Position numbers and translations under genes: made by a program. 64,000 bases of DNA from Nevskiaceae bacterium (GTDB taxonomy: Bacteria > Pseudomonadota > Gammaproteobacteria > Nevskiales > Nevskiaceae): assembly GCA_008012115.1 (NCBI GenBank), contig SSEB01000019.1, forward strand, positions 1 through 64,000, in the 5' to 3' direction. Below are positions 56,113 to 64,000 of this stretch, piece by piece (positions within the stretch are counted from its first letter, which is position 1; each line of letters opens with the position of its first letter). The notes under the pieces are model-generated. The model did no database searches, was not told the DNA's origin, and saw nothing but the letters and a program-made list of their open reading frames with translations.

Positions 56113-57081
56113 GTGAGAATTCAAAGGGAGTTTGGCACCAAGAGGATTCTGGTGACGGGCGGGGCCGGCTTCATCGGCTCGCACTTGTGCCGCAGACTTC
56201 TCGAATTGGGCCACGAGGTTTTGTGTGTCGACAACTTCTACACCGGCACCCGCGCCAACCTCTCCGACCTTTTTCAATACCATCGCTTCGAGTTGATGCG
56301 GCACGACGTCACGTTTCCCCTTCATGTCGAAGTGGACGCAATCTACAACCTCGCCTGTCCGGCCTCGCCGGTTCATTACCAGTTCGACCCGGTGCAGACC
56401 ACCAAGACGAGCGTTCACGGCGCAATCAACATGCTCGGGCTCGCCAAGCGTCTCAAGTGCACGATCCTGCAGGCTTCGACCAGCGAAGTTTACGGAGACC
56501 CGCGGATGCATCCCCAGAACGAGGAATACTGGGGCAACGTCAACCCGATCGGACCAAGATCCTGCTACGACGAAGGGAAACGCTGCGCGGAGACGCTGTT
56601 CTTCGATTATCACCGTCAGCACGCCTTGAACATCAAAGTGGCCCGCATCTTCAATACCTACGGGCCGAACATGCATCCCAACGACGGGCGTGTGGTCTCA
56701 AATTTCATCGTCCAGGCACTGCTGAACCGTCCGATCACGCTGTTCGGTGATGGTTCCCAGACGCGTTCCTTCTGCTACGTGGACGATCTGGTGGAAGGGC
56801 TGATCCGCCTGATGAACTCCCCCAACGACGTCACCGGGCCGGTCAATCTCGGCAACCCGGGCGAGTTCAGCATGCGTCAGCTCGCCGAGCTGGTGCTGCA
56901 ACTGACGGGCTCCAAGTCGGAGATCATTCTTCAACCGCTGCCGAAGGATGATCCCAAGCAGCGCAAGCCGGATATCGCCCTGGCGCGTCGCCTGCTGGAC
57001 TGGGAGCCCCATATTCCGCTGCGCCAGGGACTGGAGAAAACAATCCCCTACTTCGCCGCGCTCGTGGCCAACCGACGTTGA
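56113..57081 (+). CDS. UDP-glucuronate decarboxylase (UDP-xylose synthase)
   Basis: 322 residues from GTG 56113. It is an extended SDR: NAD site [12 protein letters not shown] (about 14-25), substrate loop STSEVYGDP, and [11 protein letters not shown] with the catalytic Tyr-Lys. The sequence [18 protein letters not shown] is a UXS family signature. It turns UDP-glucuronate into UDP-xylose, a donor for glycosyltransferases. It is followed by a GT2 gene with a 4-bp overlap (TTGA), which suggests that the xylose or a derivative is used by this block. Confidence 0.9.
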   Translation: MRIQREFGTKRILVTGGAGFIGSHLCRRLLELGHEVLCVDNFYTGTRANLSDLFQYHRFELMRHDVTFPLHVEVDAIYNLACPASPVHYQFDPVQTTKTSVHGAINMLGLAKRLKCTILQASTSEVYGDPRMHPQNEEYWGNVNPIGPRSCYDEGKRCAETLFFDYHRQHALNIKVARIFNTYGPNMHPNDGRVVSNFIVQALLNRPITLFGDGSQTRSFCYVDDLVEGLIRLMNSPNDVTGPVNLGNPGEFSMRQLAELVLQLTGSKSEIILQPLPKDDPKQRKPDIALARRLLDWEPHIPLRQGLEKTIPYFAALVANRR

Positions 57082-58064
57082 CCGCGTCGCAACTCAACGA
57101 AGACCCCGACGTGAACCACCCGCCGATGCCAGCAGATCGAAAACTAAGTTTCTCGGTCGTCATCACCAACTACAACTACGGCAAATTCCTGCCGGAGGCG
57201 ATTGACAGCGCGCTGAATCAAAGCCTGACCCCGCTGGAAATCATCGTGGTGGACGATGGCTCGACCGACGACAGCTGCGATGTGGTGGCGACACGTTACG
57301 GCCAGCATCCCTTGCTGAAACTCGTTCGGCAGAGCAACCGGGGGCAGCTTGCCGCATTTCAGACGGGAATCGCCTCGGTACGCGGCGATATCGTGGCACT
57401 GCTGGACGCCGATGATATCTGGGAACCCCACTATCTCGAACGGGTGGCGGAGGTCTATGCGCGAGCCCCCTCGCCGGACTTCGTCTACACCAACATGTCC
57501 TTTTTCGGCGCGCGCAGCGGCACCGTGCTCACCGACCAACGCGCCGGCGATCTGGGTTTATCGGTTCTGCTGGGCGCCTTCAACACGATTTGGCAAGGCG
57601 CCCCGACCTCGGGAAACAGTCTCCGGCGAGAGCTGGCCGTCCGGCTGACGCGCCTGCCCGACACCATCATCGAGGCCTGGCGCACACGAGCGGACGACTG
57701 CATTGTCTGCGGCGCGGATATTCTCGGCGCACGCAAATACCACCTGCCCGAAGCTCTGGTGCGGTATCGCACCCACGAGCAGAACGCGTGGCTCGGGAAA
57801 AAGCAGGATCCTGTGGCGTCGCTGCGGCACTGGATGCGGGTCGAGACCATGCTGGAGCATTATCGGCAGACGATCGGCGCCAACAGGCGATGGCTGCGTT
57901 TCGTCAAGCATGAGTTCCGCACGAAAACGGCACCGGGTTATCGCGAATTCGGCGTCTACTGGGACCTGGTTGGCATGAGCGATCTGTCCCTGATCAAGCG
58001 TATCGAGGCCCGCGCAGCCATTTTTGCGCATTTCATTGGTTTCAAATATCGCAAGAACCGCTGA
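57078..58064 (+). CDS. GT2 glycosyltransferase
   Basis: About 328 residues. The start is uncertain: TTG 57078 overlaps the uxs stop, GTG 57111 and ATG 57126 are in frame. GT2 motifs are [27 protein letters not shown] and [15 protein letters not shown]. It probably transfers a sugar in the block, possibly from UDP-xylose made by the preceding enzyme. Acceptor unknown. It ends 38 bp before the convergent GT2 stop. Confidence 0.82.
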   Translation: MTASQLNEDPDVNHPPMPADRKLSFSVVITNYNYGKFLPEAIDSALNQSLTPLEIIVVDDGSTDDSCDVVATRYGQHPLLKLVRQSNRGQLAAFQTGIASVRGDIVALLDADDIWEPHYLERVAEVYARAPSPDFVYTNMSFFGARSGTVLTDQRAGDLGLSVLLGAFNTIWQGAPTSGNSLRRELAVRLTRLPDTIIEAWRTRADDCIVCGADILGARKYHLPEALVRYRTHEQNAWLGKKQDPVASLRHWMRVETMLEHYRQTIGANRRWLRFVKHEFRTKTAPGYREFGVYWDLVGMSDLSLIKRIEARAAIFAHFIGFKYRKNR

Positions 58065-58102
58065 GTCGCCTCCGCACCGCGTTCGCAGACCCGGCGAGCG
58101 CG

Positions 58103-58966
58103 TCATCGCGGTCGAAGCATCCACATCCGCAACGCTCGCAGCAGCAATTTCCGGTTGAGCCGCCAGCGCAGCGGCAGGGACCGGTACACGCGCCAGAATC
58201 CATCCGGATTCCGCCCGTGGAAAAACTTTCCTGCGAGGGCGTAGTAGTAGTCGCGCAGCAGCACGGGATCACGCGACAGCAGCGGCGCATAGCGTTGCAG
58301 CAAGAGTTCGTCGTCCCGCCCGGAGGCGATGGCCCGGGCGGGATCATGTCGCACATTGCTTAAACGTGGGCCCTCGTGGTCGTGCACGCGCACCAGCGCC
58401 TCCGGCAGGGCCGCGTAGCGGCAACCGGCGGCAACCAGGCGGAACAGGAGTTCCCGGTCTTCCGAAGTGCGAAGACCGGTGTCGAAGCCACCATGGGCAT
58501 CGACCACGGCGCGCCGGATCATCAGCCCGCAAGAGGCGGCAATCTGCACGATGAAGCGCAGGCTGTCCGACTTCTCCGAGCTCACATCCCATAGCCGGTC
58601 GGGACCGCGTTCGCCCAGGCGGGTGCCGCACCACGCCAAATCCAGCCCGTGCTCACGGGCGAACGGCAGCATGCGCGCGAGAAAATCCGGCAAAAGCTCG
58701 TCGTCGTCGTCGAGAAATGCCAGCCATTCCCCCGACGAAGCGGCGATGCCGGCATTTCGCGCCGCAGACACACCCAGGCGGCCCGAGGTGCGCAACCAGC
58801 GCACACGCGAATCGTTGATGTGGCGGAACTCTTCGCTCAACTCCCGGGTGCCGTCGTTGACGACAATCAGCTCCCAATCGGCCGCACTCTGCGCAAACAC
58901 GCTTTGCAAGGCCCGCTTGAGCAGACTTTCGCGATCACATGTCGGCAGAATAATGGAGGTGGTCAT
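58103..58966 (-). CDS. GT2 glycosyltransferase
   Basis: 287 residues from ATG 58966: MTTSIILPTCDRESLLKRAL, VVNDGTRE, and WLAFLDDDDELLPDF (nucleotide-sugar site). The frame is open 204 bp further upstream to 59170, but that part overlaps the glnE end and lacks family pattern. Acceptor unknown. 58967-59138 has no gene besides that upstream part; no terminator for glnE was seen there. Confidence 0.82.
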   Translation of the reverse strand: MTTSIILPTCDRESLLKRALQSVFAQSAADWELIVVNDGTRELSEEFRHINDSRVRWLRTSGRLGVSAARNAGIAASSGEWLAFLDDDDELLPDFLARMLPFAREHGLDLAWCGTRLGERGPDRLWDVSSEKSDSLRFIVQIAASCGLMIRRAVVDAHGGFDTGLRTSEDRELLFRLVAAGCRYAALPEALVRVHDHEGPRLSNVRHDPARAIASGRDDELLLQRYAPLLSRDPVLLRDYYYALAGKFFHGRNPDGFWRVYRSLPLRWRLNRKLLLRALRMWMLRPR

Positions 58967-59138
58967 CGCTACGTTCTCATCGGCATCGCGTCTCCGCCAT
59001 ATTGCCAGTGCCGACGGGTCGACAGAAGGCTTGAAATGAAGATCGAGCGCTTTTCTCGGCAGAACGCACGCGACGGTCCTGCCGCCCGCGCGCGTGCAGA
59101 AGACCCTTCGCCACAGCCGGTCATCGATAGCCTGACTG

Positions 59139-61961
59139 TCATTTGAAAAAGCAGGACCAGACCTGAGCAATCGATGCGCGCTCGTGTTCGAACTCCTCCA
59201 GCGGTGCCATTGCCGAAGCCAGCTGCAATCCGCGCTTGTGGGCCCAGGCCCTGTAGGCCCGGTAAGAGTCGATCAAGACACTCTTCTGCATTGCTGTCAC
59301 CGACCCTGCGCGCTCCAGCGCGTCCAGCTGCCGCCAGTTGTCGCTCCATTCCACCAGGGCCGGATCTTTGTGCGCGTCCCGCAGCACCAGGAACTGGGTG
59401 ATGAACTCGACCTCGACCATGCCCCCCTCGCCCTGCTTCACGTCCCATTTTCCGGGCACTTTCTTCTCGAGGTTGGCGCGCATCTTGGCGCGCATGTCGA
59501 TGATGTCCCGGCGCAGCAGGGTCTCGTCGCGTGGCTGTGTCAGCACCTCGGCACGGATCGCCTTGAACGCCTCCGCCAGCACCGCGTCGCCGGCGACGGG
59601 CCGGGCACGGGTCAGCGCCTGGTGCTCCCAGGTCCAGGCGTGGTGCCGCTGGTAGTCCGCGAAACCGGCGAGGCTCGTCACCAGCGCCCCGGAGTTGCCG
59701 TTGGGCCGCAGTTCCATGTCGATTTCGTAGGCGCGGCCCGCCGGGGTCTGTGTGGCCAGCCAATTGATCAGGCGTTGCGCCAGGCGCGAGAAATAGACCG
59801 CGTTGTTGATGGCGCGCGGACCGTCGACGCTCTCCTCGTCCAGGGCATCGCAGTCGTGGAGAAACACCAGGTCCAGGTCGGAGGTGTACCCCATCTCGAT
59901 GCCGCCGAACTTGCCGTAGGCCACCACCAGGAACGACGCCGGCGTGCCGTCCGCGCGCAGGGGCTGCCCGTACTGGGCGCGCATCTCGGCCCAGGCGAAT
60001 TCCAGCGCCCGCGCCACGATCACTTCGGCAAGCCAGGTCAGGCGGTCGCTGATCTTGACCAGCGGCAGCGCATGCATGACGTCGGCAGCGGCGACGCGCA
60101 GCGTGATCTCCTTCTGGTAGCGGCGCAGCAGGTCCATTGCCGCCTCGGTGTCGCCCGGCCCGAAATGGGCACAACGTGCGGCCAGCTCCTGCGCCATCTC
60201 GGCGCGCTCGGGCGGCGCGTACAGCGAGCGCGGGTCGAGCAGGTGATCGAGCAGCGCCGGCGTCTGCGCCAGCAGGTCGGTCAGCCACGGGCTGGCGGCG
60301 CAGAGCTGCACCAGTTGTGTCCGGGCGGTGGCGCTCTCGTGCAGCAGGGTGATGTAGTTAGCGCGCCCGGCGATGGCGGCGAGCACCTGTAATGCGCGCA
60401 GCGCGGCCTGGCTCGGATACGGCTGCCGTCGGCATTCCTCGAACAGCGGCGTCAGCAGCGACAGCAGCCTCAACACCGTGGCTTCCTGCATGGCGCGCAC
60501 CAGGCGTGCGTGCTTGAGGTCGCGCAGCGCGGTGGCGATGGCCGCGGCATCGTCGCCGAAACCCGCCGCCTGCAGGGACGCCGCCGCCTCCTCGGCGGTG
60601 ACCAGGCCATTCCAGATCGGCGCGATCACACTGGTCAGTTCGTCGTCGGCAGGCTTCCTGGGCGCTTCGGGCTCGCCGAATACGCGCTCGAACTCGCGCA
60701 CGACCAGCGCCCGCATCGCGTCGAGCTGCAGCATCAGCGACGGCCAGTCGGGGAAATCCAGTGCCGTGCACAGCGCCGCACGCGCGGCCTCGGACGCCGG
60801 CAGCGCGTGGGTCTGCTCGTCGGCGTATATCTGGATGGCGTTCTCGAGCCGGCGCAGGAACACATACGCCTGGTCCAGCGCCAGCGCGATGTCGCCACCG
60901 AGATGGCCGGCCTGCGCCAGGTAGCGCAGCACCGGCCGCAGGCGCGCGTCGCGCAGCGGCGCCTCCTGCCCGCCTCGCACCAGCTGGAAGGACTGCACGA
61001 TGAACTCGATCTCGCGGATGCCGCCGGCACCGAGCTTGATGTTCTGCTCCATGCCCTTGCGCTTGACCTCATCGCTGATGAGTTTCTTGAGTGCGCGCAG
61101 GCTGACGATGGCGCTGTAGTCGAGATAGCGGCGGTAGACGAAAGGACGCAGTGCCCGCAGCAGCGACCTGCCGGCCTCGAGATCGCCCGCGATCGGCCGC
61201 GCCTTGATGAAGGCGTATCGCTCCCACTCGCGGCCGTGGACCTGGTAGTAGTCCTCCATCGCCGACACGCTCCATGCCGGCGCGCCGGCCGAGCCGAATG
61301 GCCGCAGCATGGTGTCGACGCGAAATACAAAGCCATCTTCGGTCCGTGCGGACAGGATGCGCGCCGTGTCCTGCGCCAGGCGGTTGAAATACTCCTCGTT
61401 GCTGACGCTGCGCGGGCCCTCGCGGGTGTCGCCGCCTGCGGTGTAGCAGAAGATCAGGTCGATGTCGGAGGAGAAGTTCAGCTCGTGGCCGCCCAGCTTG
61501 CCCATGCCCAGCACCACCGGCCGCGCCTCGGTGCCGCTCCCGTCGCGCGGAACGCCCCAGCGCGCCTGCAGCGCGCGCGCGGCAAAGTGCAGCGCCTGCT
61601 CGCAACAGGCGTCGGCGAGTTCCGAGAGATCGCGCAAGGTCTCGTCCAGCGGCGCCAGCAACGCAAGGTCACGAAAAGCGATGCGCAGCATCTCGCGCCG
61701 CCGCAGGCGGCGCAGCGCGCGCATCAGCGCCGCCTCGTCGGCGGCATCGGCGCAGGCAGCGGCCACGACGCGCACGGTGTCGCCCTCGGCACGCCGCTGT
61801 TCGAACAGGCCGCTTTCGATCCAGTCCGGCAATTCCGTCAGGTCGCGCTCACCCGCCTCGCGCGCAAACAGGCTGGCGGCGAACACCTTGCGCGCAGCAT
61901 CGCCCAACGCCGGGCGCAGGCGCTGGAAAATCGCCAGGGGTGTCTCAGCAGCCTCAGTCAT
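59139..61961 (-). CDS. glnE: Glutamine synthetase adenylyltransferase/deadenylase
   Basis: 940 residues, the same as the usual length (about 945). Two nucleotidyltransferase sites are seen: N-terminal (removes AMP) with GKLGGHELNFSSDIDLIF near residue 155, and C-terminal (adds AMP) with GKFGGIEMGYTSDLDLVF near residue 680. The helical linker binds PII. The enzyme adjusts glutamine synthetase activity to nitrogen supply. It is adjacent to the LPS block, as glnE-ilvE-waa in Pseudomonas. Repeat copy 8 begins 14 bp upstream of the ATG. Confidence 0.96.
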   Translation of the reverse strand: MTEAAETPLAIFQRLRPALGDAARKVFAASLFAREAGERDLTELPDWIESGLFEQRRAEGDTVRVVAAACADAADEAALMRALRRLRRREMLRIAFRDLALLAPLDETLRDLSELADACCEQALHFAARALQARWGVPRDGSGTEARPVVLGMGKLGGHELNFSSDIDLIFCYTAGGDTREGPRSVSNEEYFNRLAQDTARILSARTEDGFVFRVDTMLRPFGSAGAPAWSVSAMEDYYQVHGREWERYAFIKARPIAGDLEAGRSLLRALRPFVYRRYLDYSAIVSLRALKKLISDEVKRKGMEQNIKLGAGGIREIEFIVQSFQLVRGGQEAPLRDARLRPVLRYLAQAGHLGGDIALALDQAYVFLRRLENAIQIYADEQTHALPASEAARAALCTALDFPDWPSLMLQLDAMRALVVREFERVFGEPEAPRKPADDELTSVIAPIWNGLVTAEEAAASLQAAGFGDDAAAIATALRDLKHARLVRAMQEATVLRLLSLLTPLFEECRRQPYPSQAALRALQVLAAIAGRANYITLLHESATARTQLVQLCAASPWLTDLLAQTPALLDHLLDPRSLYAPPERAEMAQELAARCAHFGPGDTEAAMDLLRRYQKEITLRVAAADVMHALPLVKISDRLTWLAEVIVARALEFAWAEMRAQYGQPLRADGTPASFLVVAYGKFGGIEMGYTSDLDLVFLHDCDALDEESVDGPRAINNAVYFSRLAQRLINWLATQTPAGRAYEIDMELRPNGNSGALVTSLAGFADYQRHHAWTWEHQALTRARPVAGDAVLAEAFKAIRAEVLTQPRDETLLRRDIIDMRAKMRANLEKKVPGKWDVKQGEGGMVEVEFITQFLVLRDAHKDPALVEWSDNWRQLDALERAGSVTAMQKSVLIDSYRAYRAWAHKRGLQLASAMAPLEEFEHERASIAQVWSCFFK

Positions 61962-61974
61962 GCGCTATTTCCCG

Positions 61975-62086
61975 CCACCCGCTGTCACCGCTCAGGCTTC
62001 GCATAGTGTTATATTTTGTAGATCAAATTTTTATTTGATAAATAATTTATAACATCCATGGCGGGCGAACGGACGACAGCGGGTGG
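61975..62086. repeat. 112-bp dyad repeat element, copy 8
   Basis: Left end CCACCCGCTG (61975-61984), right end CAGCGGGTGG (62077-62086), both perfect. Core 62008-62053 starts GTTATATTTTGTAGATC and ends GATAAATAATTTATAAC. It starts 14 bp before the glnE ATG, so the glnE promoter or leader must lie within or beyond it. The amidase gene ends 22 bp past the right end. Confidence 0.9.
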
Positions 62087-62107
62087 CACGTTTTCCCGCT
62101 CAACGCG

Positions 62108-63589
62108 CTACAGCGCCGGCCGCCGATCCCGCCAGGGCCGCGCTTGCTCCAGCTGCGCGGCCAGCCGGAGCAGCGTCGCCTCGTCGCCGAAGCGCGCGAC
62201 GAATTGAACACCCACCGGCAGGCCGGCGGCCGTCCAGTGCAGCGGCACGCTCATCGACGGCGTGCCGGTCAGGTTGGAGAGTTGCGTGAACGGAACGCGT
62301 GCCAGGCTCTCGCGCGCCATCTTCTGCACCATGCCGCTGCGCAGCAGCAGGCCGCCGAGGTCGAGCGCCAGCAGGGGCTTGAGCGCGGCGTGCTGCCAGC
62401 GCGGCGTGTCCTGCTCACCGATGCGCGCCGGCGGCCTCGCCAGCGTCGGTGTCAGGTAGAGGTCGTATTGCTCGTGGAAGCGGCCGAGTGCGCGCGCAAA
62501 ATCGTTCCAGCGCCGGTGCGCGCGCACGTAGTCGCCAGCCGGCAGGCTGCGGCCCAGCAACGCCAGCGCGCGAGTGTCCATCTCGAACACCGTCTCGCGT
62601 GCGCCCGTGCGCTCCCGCGCCTCGGCCACCGTGGCGGCAACCTGGCCGAGGTACATGGTCAGGAAACTCTCCGCCAGCGCCGCGCCGTCGATTTTCGGCT
62701 CGGCCTCCACCACCGTATGCCCCAGGCTTTCCAGCAGACGCGCGGCGTCCTGCACCGCCTGCACGCATTCGGGATCGACACCGAGGTCGATCGGCGAGCG
62801 CGTCGAGAAGCCGATGCGCAGCCGCCCCGGCTCGCGGCGCGCTTCCTCCAGGTACGACCGCTCCGGCGGCGCGATGCGGAAAGGATCGCCGCAGGCTCCG
62901 CCGTGCAGAACGTCGAGCATCGCCGCGCTGTCGCGCACCGTGCGCGTGATGACGTGCTCGCTGGAAGCGCCCTCCCAGATCTCCCCCACCGCCGGTCCCG
63001 CGCTGACGCGGCCGCGCGAGGGGCGCAGGCCGAACAGGCCGCAGCAGGCCGCCGGAATGCGGATGGAACCGCCGCCGTCGCTGGCACCCGCCATCGGCAC
63101 GATGCCCGCCGCCACTGCCGCCGCTGCGCCGCCGCTGGAGCCGCCGCTGGTGTGGTCGAGGTTCCAGGGATTGCGCGTCGGCCCGAACAGCTCGGGCTCC
63201 GTGGTGCCCTTGAGCGCCAGCTCCGGCGTATTGGTCTTGCCGAAAATCACCGTGCCGGCATCGAGCAGGCGCTGCACGAAGTGGGCGTGCGTGGCGGGTC
63301 GCCAGTCGCGGAAGGCGCGGCTGCCGGAAGAGGTCGGCACACCGGCATAGTCCTGCTGGATATCCTTGATCAGGAACGGCACACCGGCGAAAGGCCCGCC
63401 CAGCGGCTGCCGGGTACGCTCACGCGCGATGTGGTCCATCGGCACCACCACGGCATTGATGCGCGGATTGACCTCGGCATTGCGGGCCAGGGCGACGTCG
63501 AGCAGTTCCGCCGCCGTCACCTCGCGCCGGCGTACCAGTTCAGCCAGTCCCAGGGCATCCTGCTGCAGATATTCGGCCAAGGCGATCAC
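62108..63589 (-). CDS. Amidase-signature family hydrolase
   Basis: 493 residues. GTG 63589 is chosen because GGGGAG lies 7 bases upstream; the frame is open to 63877 without a ribosome site. The amidase triad is complete: Lys in FAGVPFLIKDIQQ, and Ser-cis-Ser in TSGGSSGGAAAAVAAGIV (nucleophile in the GGSSGGAA segment), with DGGGSIRIPAACCGL. Family members cleave amides such as acetamide, aryl amides or peptides; substrate unknown. Close to glnE on the same strand but separated by repeat copy 8. Divergent from the gene at 63660. Confidence 0.9.
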   Translation of the reverse strand: MIALAEYLQQDALGLAELVRRREVTAAELLDVALARNAEVNPRINAVVVPMDHIARERTRQPLGGPFAGVPFLIKDIQQDYAGVPTSSGSRAFRDWRPATHAHFVQRLLDAGTVIFGKTNTPELALKGTTEPELFGPTRNPWNLDHTSGGSSGGAAAAVAAGIVPMAGASDGGGSIRIPAACCGLFGLRPSRGRVSAGPAVGEIWEGASSEHVITRTVRDSAAMLDVLHGGACGDPFRIAPPERSYLEEARREPGRLRIGFSTRSPIDLGVDPECVQAVQDAARLLESLGHTVVEAEPKIDGAALAESFLTMYLGQVAATVAEARERTGARETVFEMDTRALALLGRSLPAGDYVRAHRRWNDFARALGRFHEQYDLYLTPTLARPPARIGEQDTPRWQHAALKPLLALDLGGLLLRSGMVQKMARESLARVPFTQLSNLTGTPSMSVPLHWTAAGLPVGVQFVARFGDEATLLRLAAQLEQARPWRDRRPAL

Positions 63590-63659
63590 GCGACATCTCC
63601 CCTTTCGTTGGAATGGGGCATAGAGTAACCGCACGCGCCACCGACCGCCGAGCACCGCC

Positions 63660-64000
63660 ATGCCGACTGCAGCTCCAGCAACGTCCGCCGTCGCTCCCCA
63701 GGCTGCGCCCGCTTGGGCCGCAAGCCTGCGCCGCTTCAACGATCTCTGGATGCACGACCTCCTCGGCGGCCCGCGCGTACTCAAGTTCGCCTGGGTGATC
63801 AACACGCAGAAGGCCGGCACCTTCTTCTTTCTGGGCTTCCTGATGTGGTGGTACGCCGGCAAAAGCGCCACGGCCACCGCGCCTGCGGCGTGGATTTACC
63901 TGGCCATGCACGGCAGCTATGGCATCGCCTGGATCATCAAGGACCTCGCGTTTCCCGACCCCAACTGGCAGGTGCGCATCACCTGGGGCAGCGCGCTGGC
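63660..64000 (+). CDS. Membrane protein, 3' truncated by window edge (ICMT/DUF1295-like?)
   Basis: 113 codons from ATG 63660. An Ala/Pro-rich N-terminus is followed by VLKFAWVINTQKAGTFFFLG and FLMWWYAG (membrane segment), then AAWIYLAMHGSYGIAWIIKD, which fits a second segment. The pattern resembles polytopic isoprenylcysteine-methyltransferase/DUF1295-type proteins, but the catalytic C-terminal part is outside the window, so the call is tentative. Starts 70 bp from the divergent amidase. Confidence 0.5.
   Translation, partial: MPTAAPATSAVAPQAAPAWAASLRRFNDLWMHDLLGGPRVLKFAWVINTQKAGTFFFLGFLMWWYAGKSATATAPAAWIYLAMHGSYGIAWIIKDLAFPDPNWQVRITWGSAL

Noticed and set aside
58967-59170. N-terminal extension of the GT2 gene up to 59170
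   Set aside because: It would overlap the glnE coding end and carries no glycosyltransferase pattern; ATG 58966 begins the family sequence directly.
63590-63877. N-terminal extension of the amidase
   Set aside because: It is Arg-rich, overlaps the divergent gene at 63660 and has no ribosome site, whereas GTG 63589 has GGGGAG at good spacing.

Overview
The window is high-GC chromosomal DNA of a gammaproteobacterium. Gene content suggests a Nevskiales/Solimonadaceae- or Xanthomonadales-like organism: HpnN/HpnM hopanoid transport proteins, Mfd-CsiV, rhodanese-TolC, a sulfate ABC operon with its own porin, many TonB/OmpA-type envelope proteins, and LPS genes lying between ilvE and glnE as in Pseudomonas. 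The taxonomy is inferred from gene order and families, not from rRNA. No tRNA, rRNA, CRISPR array, insertion sequence or prophage was seen.

Layout. 1-7 kb: clpB 3' end, hpnN-hpnM and a TonB receptor. 7-9.3 kb (minus): GMC oxidoreductase with a Tat-lipoprotein partner. 9.6-13.6 kb: mfd-csiV. 13.8-17.3 kb: a Gly/Asn-rich repeat protein and an FhaC/ShlB-like outer-membrane barrel, a possible unusual two-partner secretion pair. 17.5-26 kb (minus): orphan GspE/PilB-type ATPase, acyltransferase, NTF2-like protein, PrcB-domain and EipA/DUF1134 lipoproteins, a small membrane protein and a large Calx-beta lipoprotein hydrolase. 26.3-30.1 kb: LuxR-type regulator, rhodanese, TolC, SDR. 30.2-37.5 kb: sulfate uptake operon (porin, sbp, Mop, Ntn amidotransferase, second sbp, cysT, cysW, cysA). 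37.6-48.2 kb: DUF4239-like protein, lysS, prfB (programmed frameshift), OmpA-like protein, DEAD-box helicase, EamA transporter, D-aminoacylase-like amidohydrolase. 48.4-59 kb: hldE, ilvE and a glycosyltransferase/UDP-xylose/deacetylase block for LPS or another surface glycan. 59.1-64 kb: glnE, an amidase, and the start of a membrane protein.

The most striking observation is a family of eight intergenic elements, each exactly 112 bp: a 10-bp GC-rich inverted end (CCACCCGCTG ... CAGCGGGTGG), 23 bp of apparently unrelated sequence, a 46-bp AT-rich imperfect palindrome usually running from GTTAT to ATAAC, another 23 unrelated bases, and the other end. All eight keep the same 10-23-46-23-10 spacing although the 23-bp arms do not resemble each other. 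Start-to-start distances run from 1.8 to 13.7 kb, four of them near 8 kb. No transposase is present. The fixed geometry with free arm sequence points to a dyad-symmetric protein-DNA complex or a very constrained REP/RIP-like element rather than recently copied MITEs. It matches no named repeat family that I know of.
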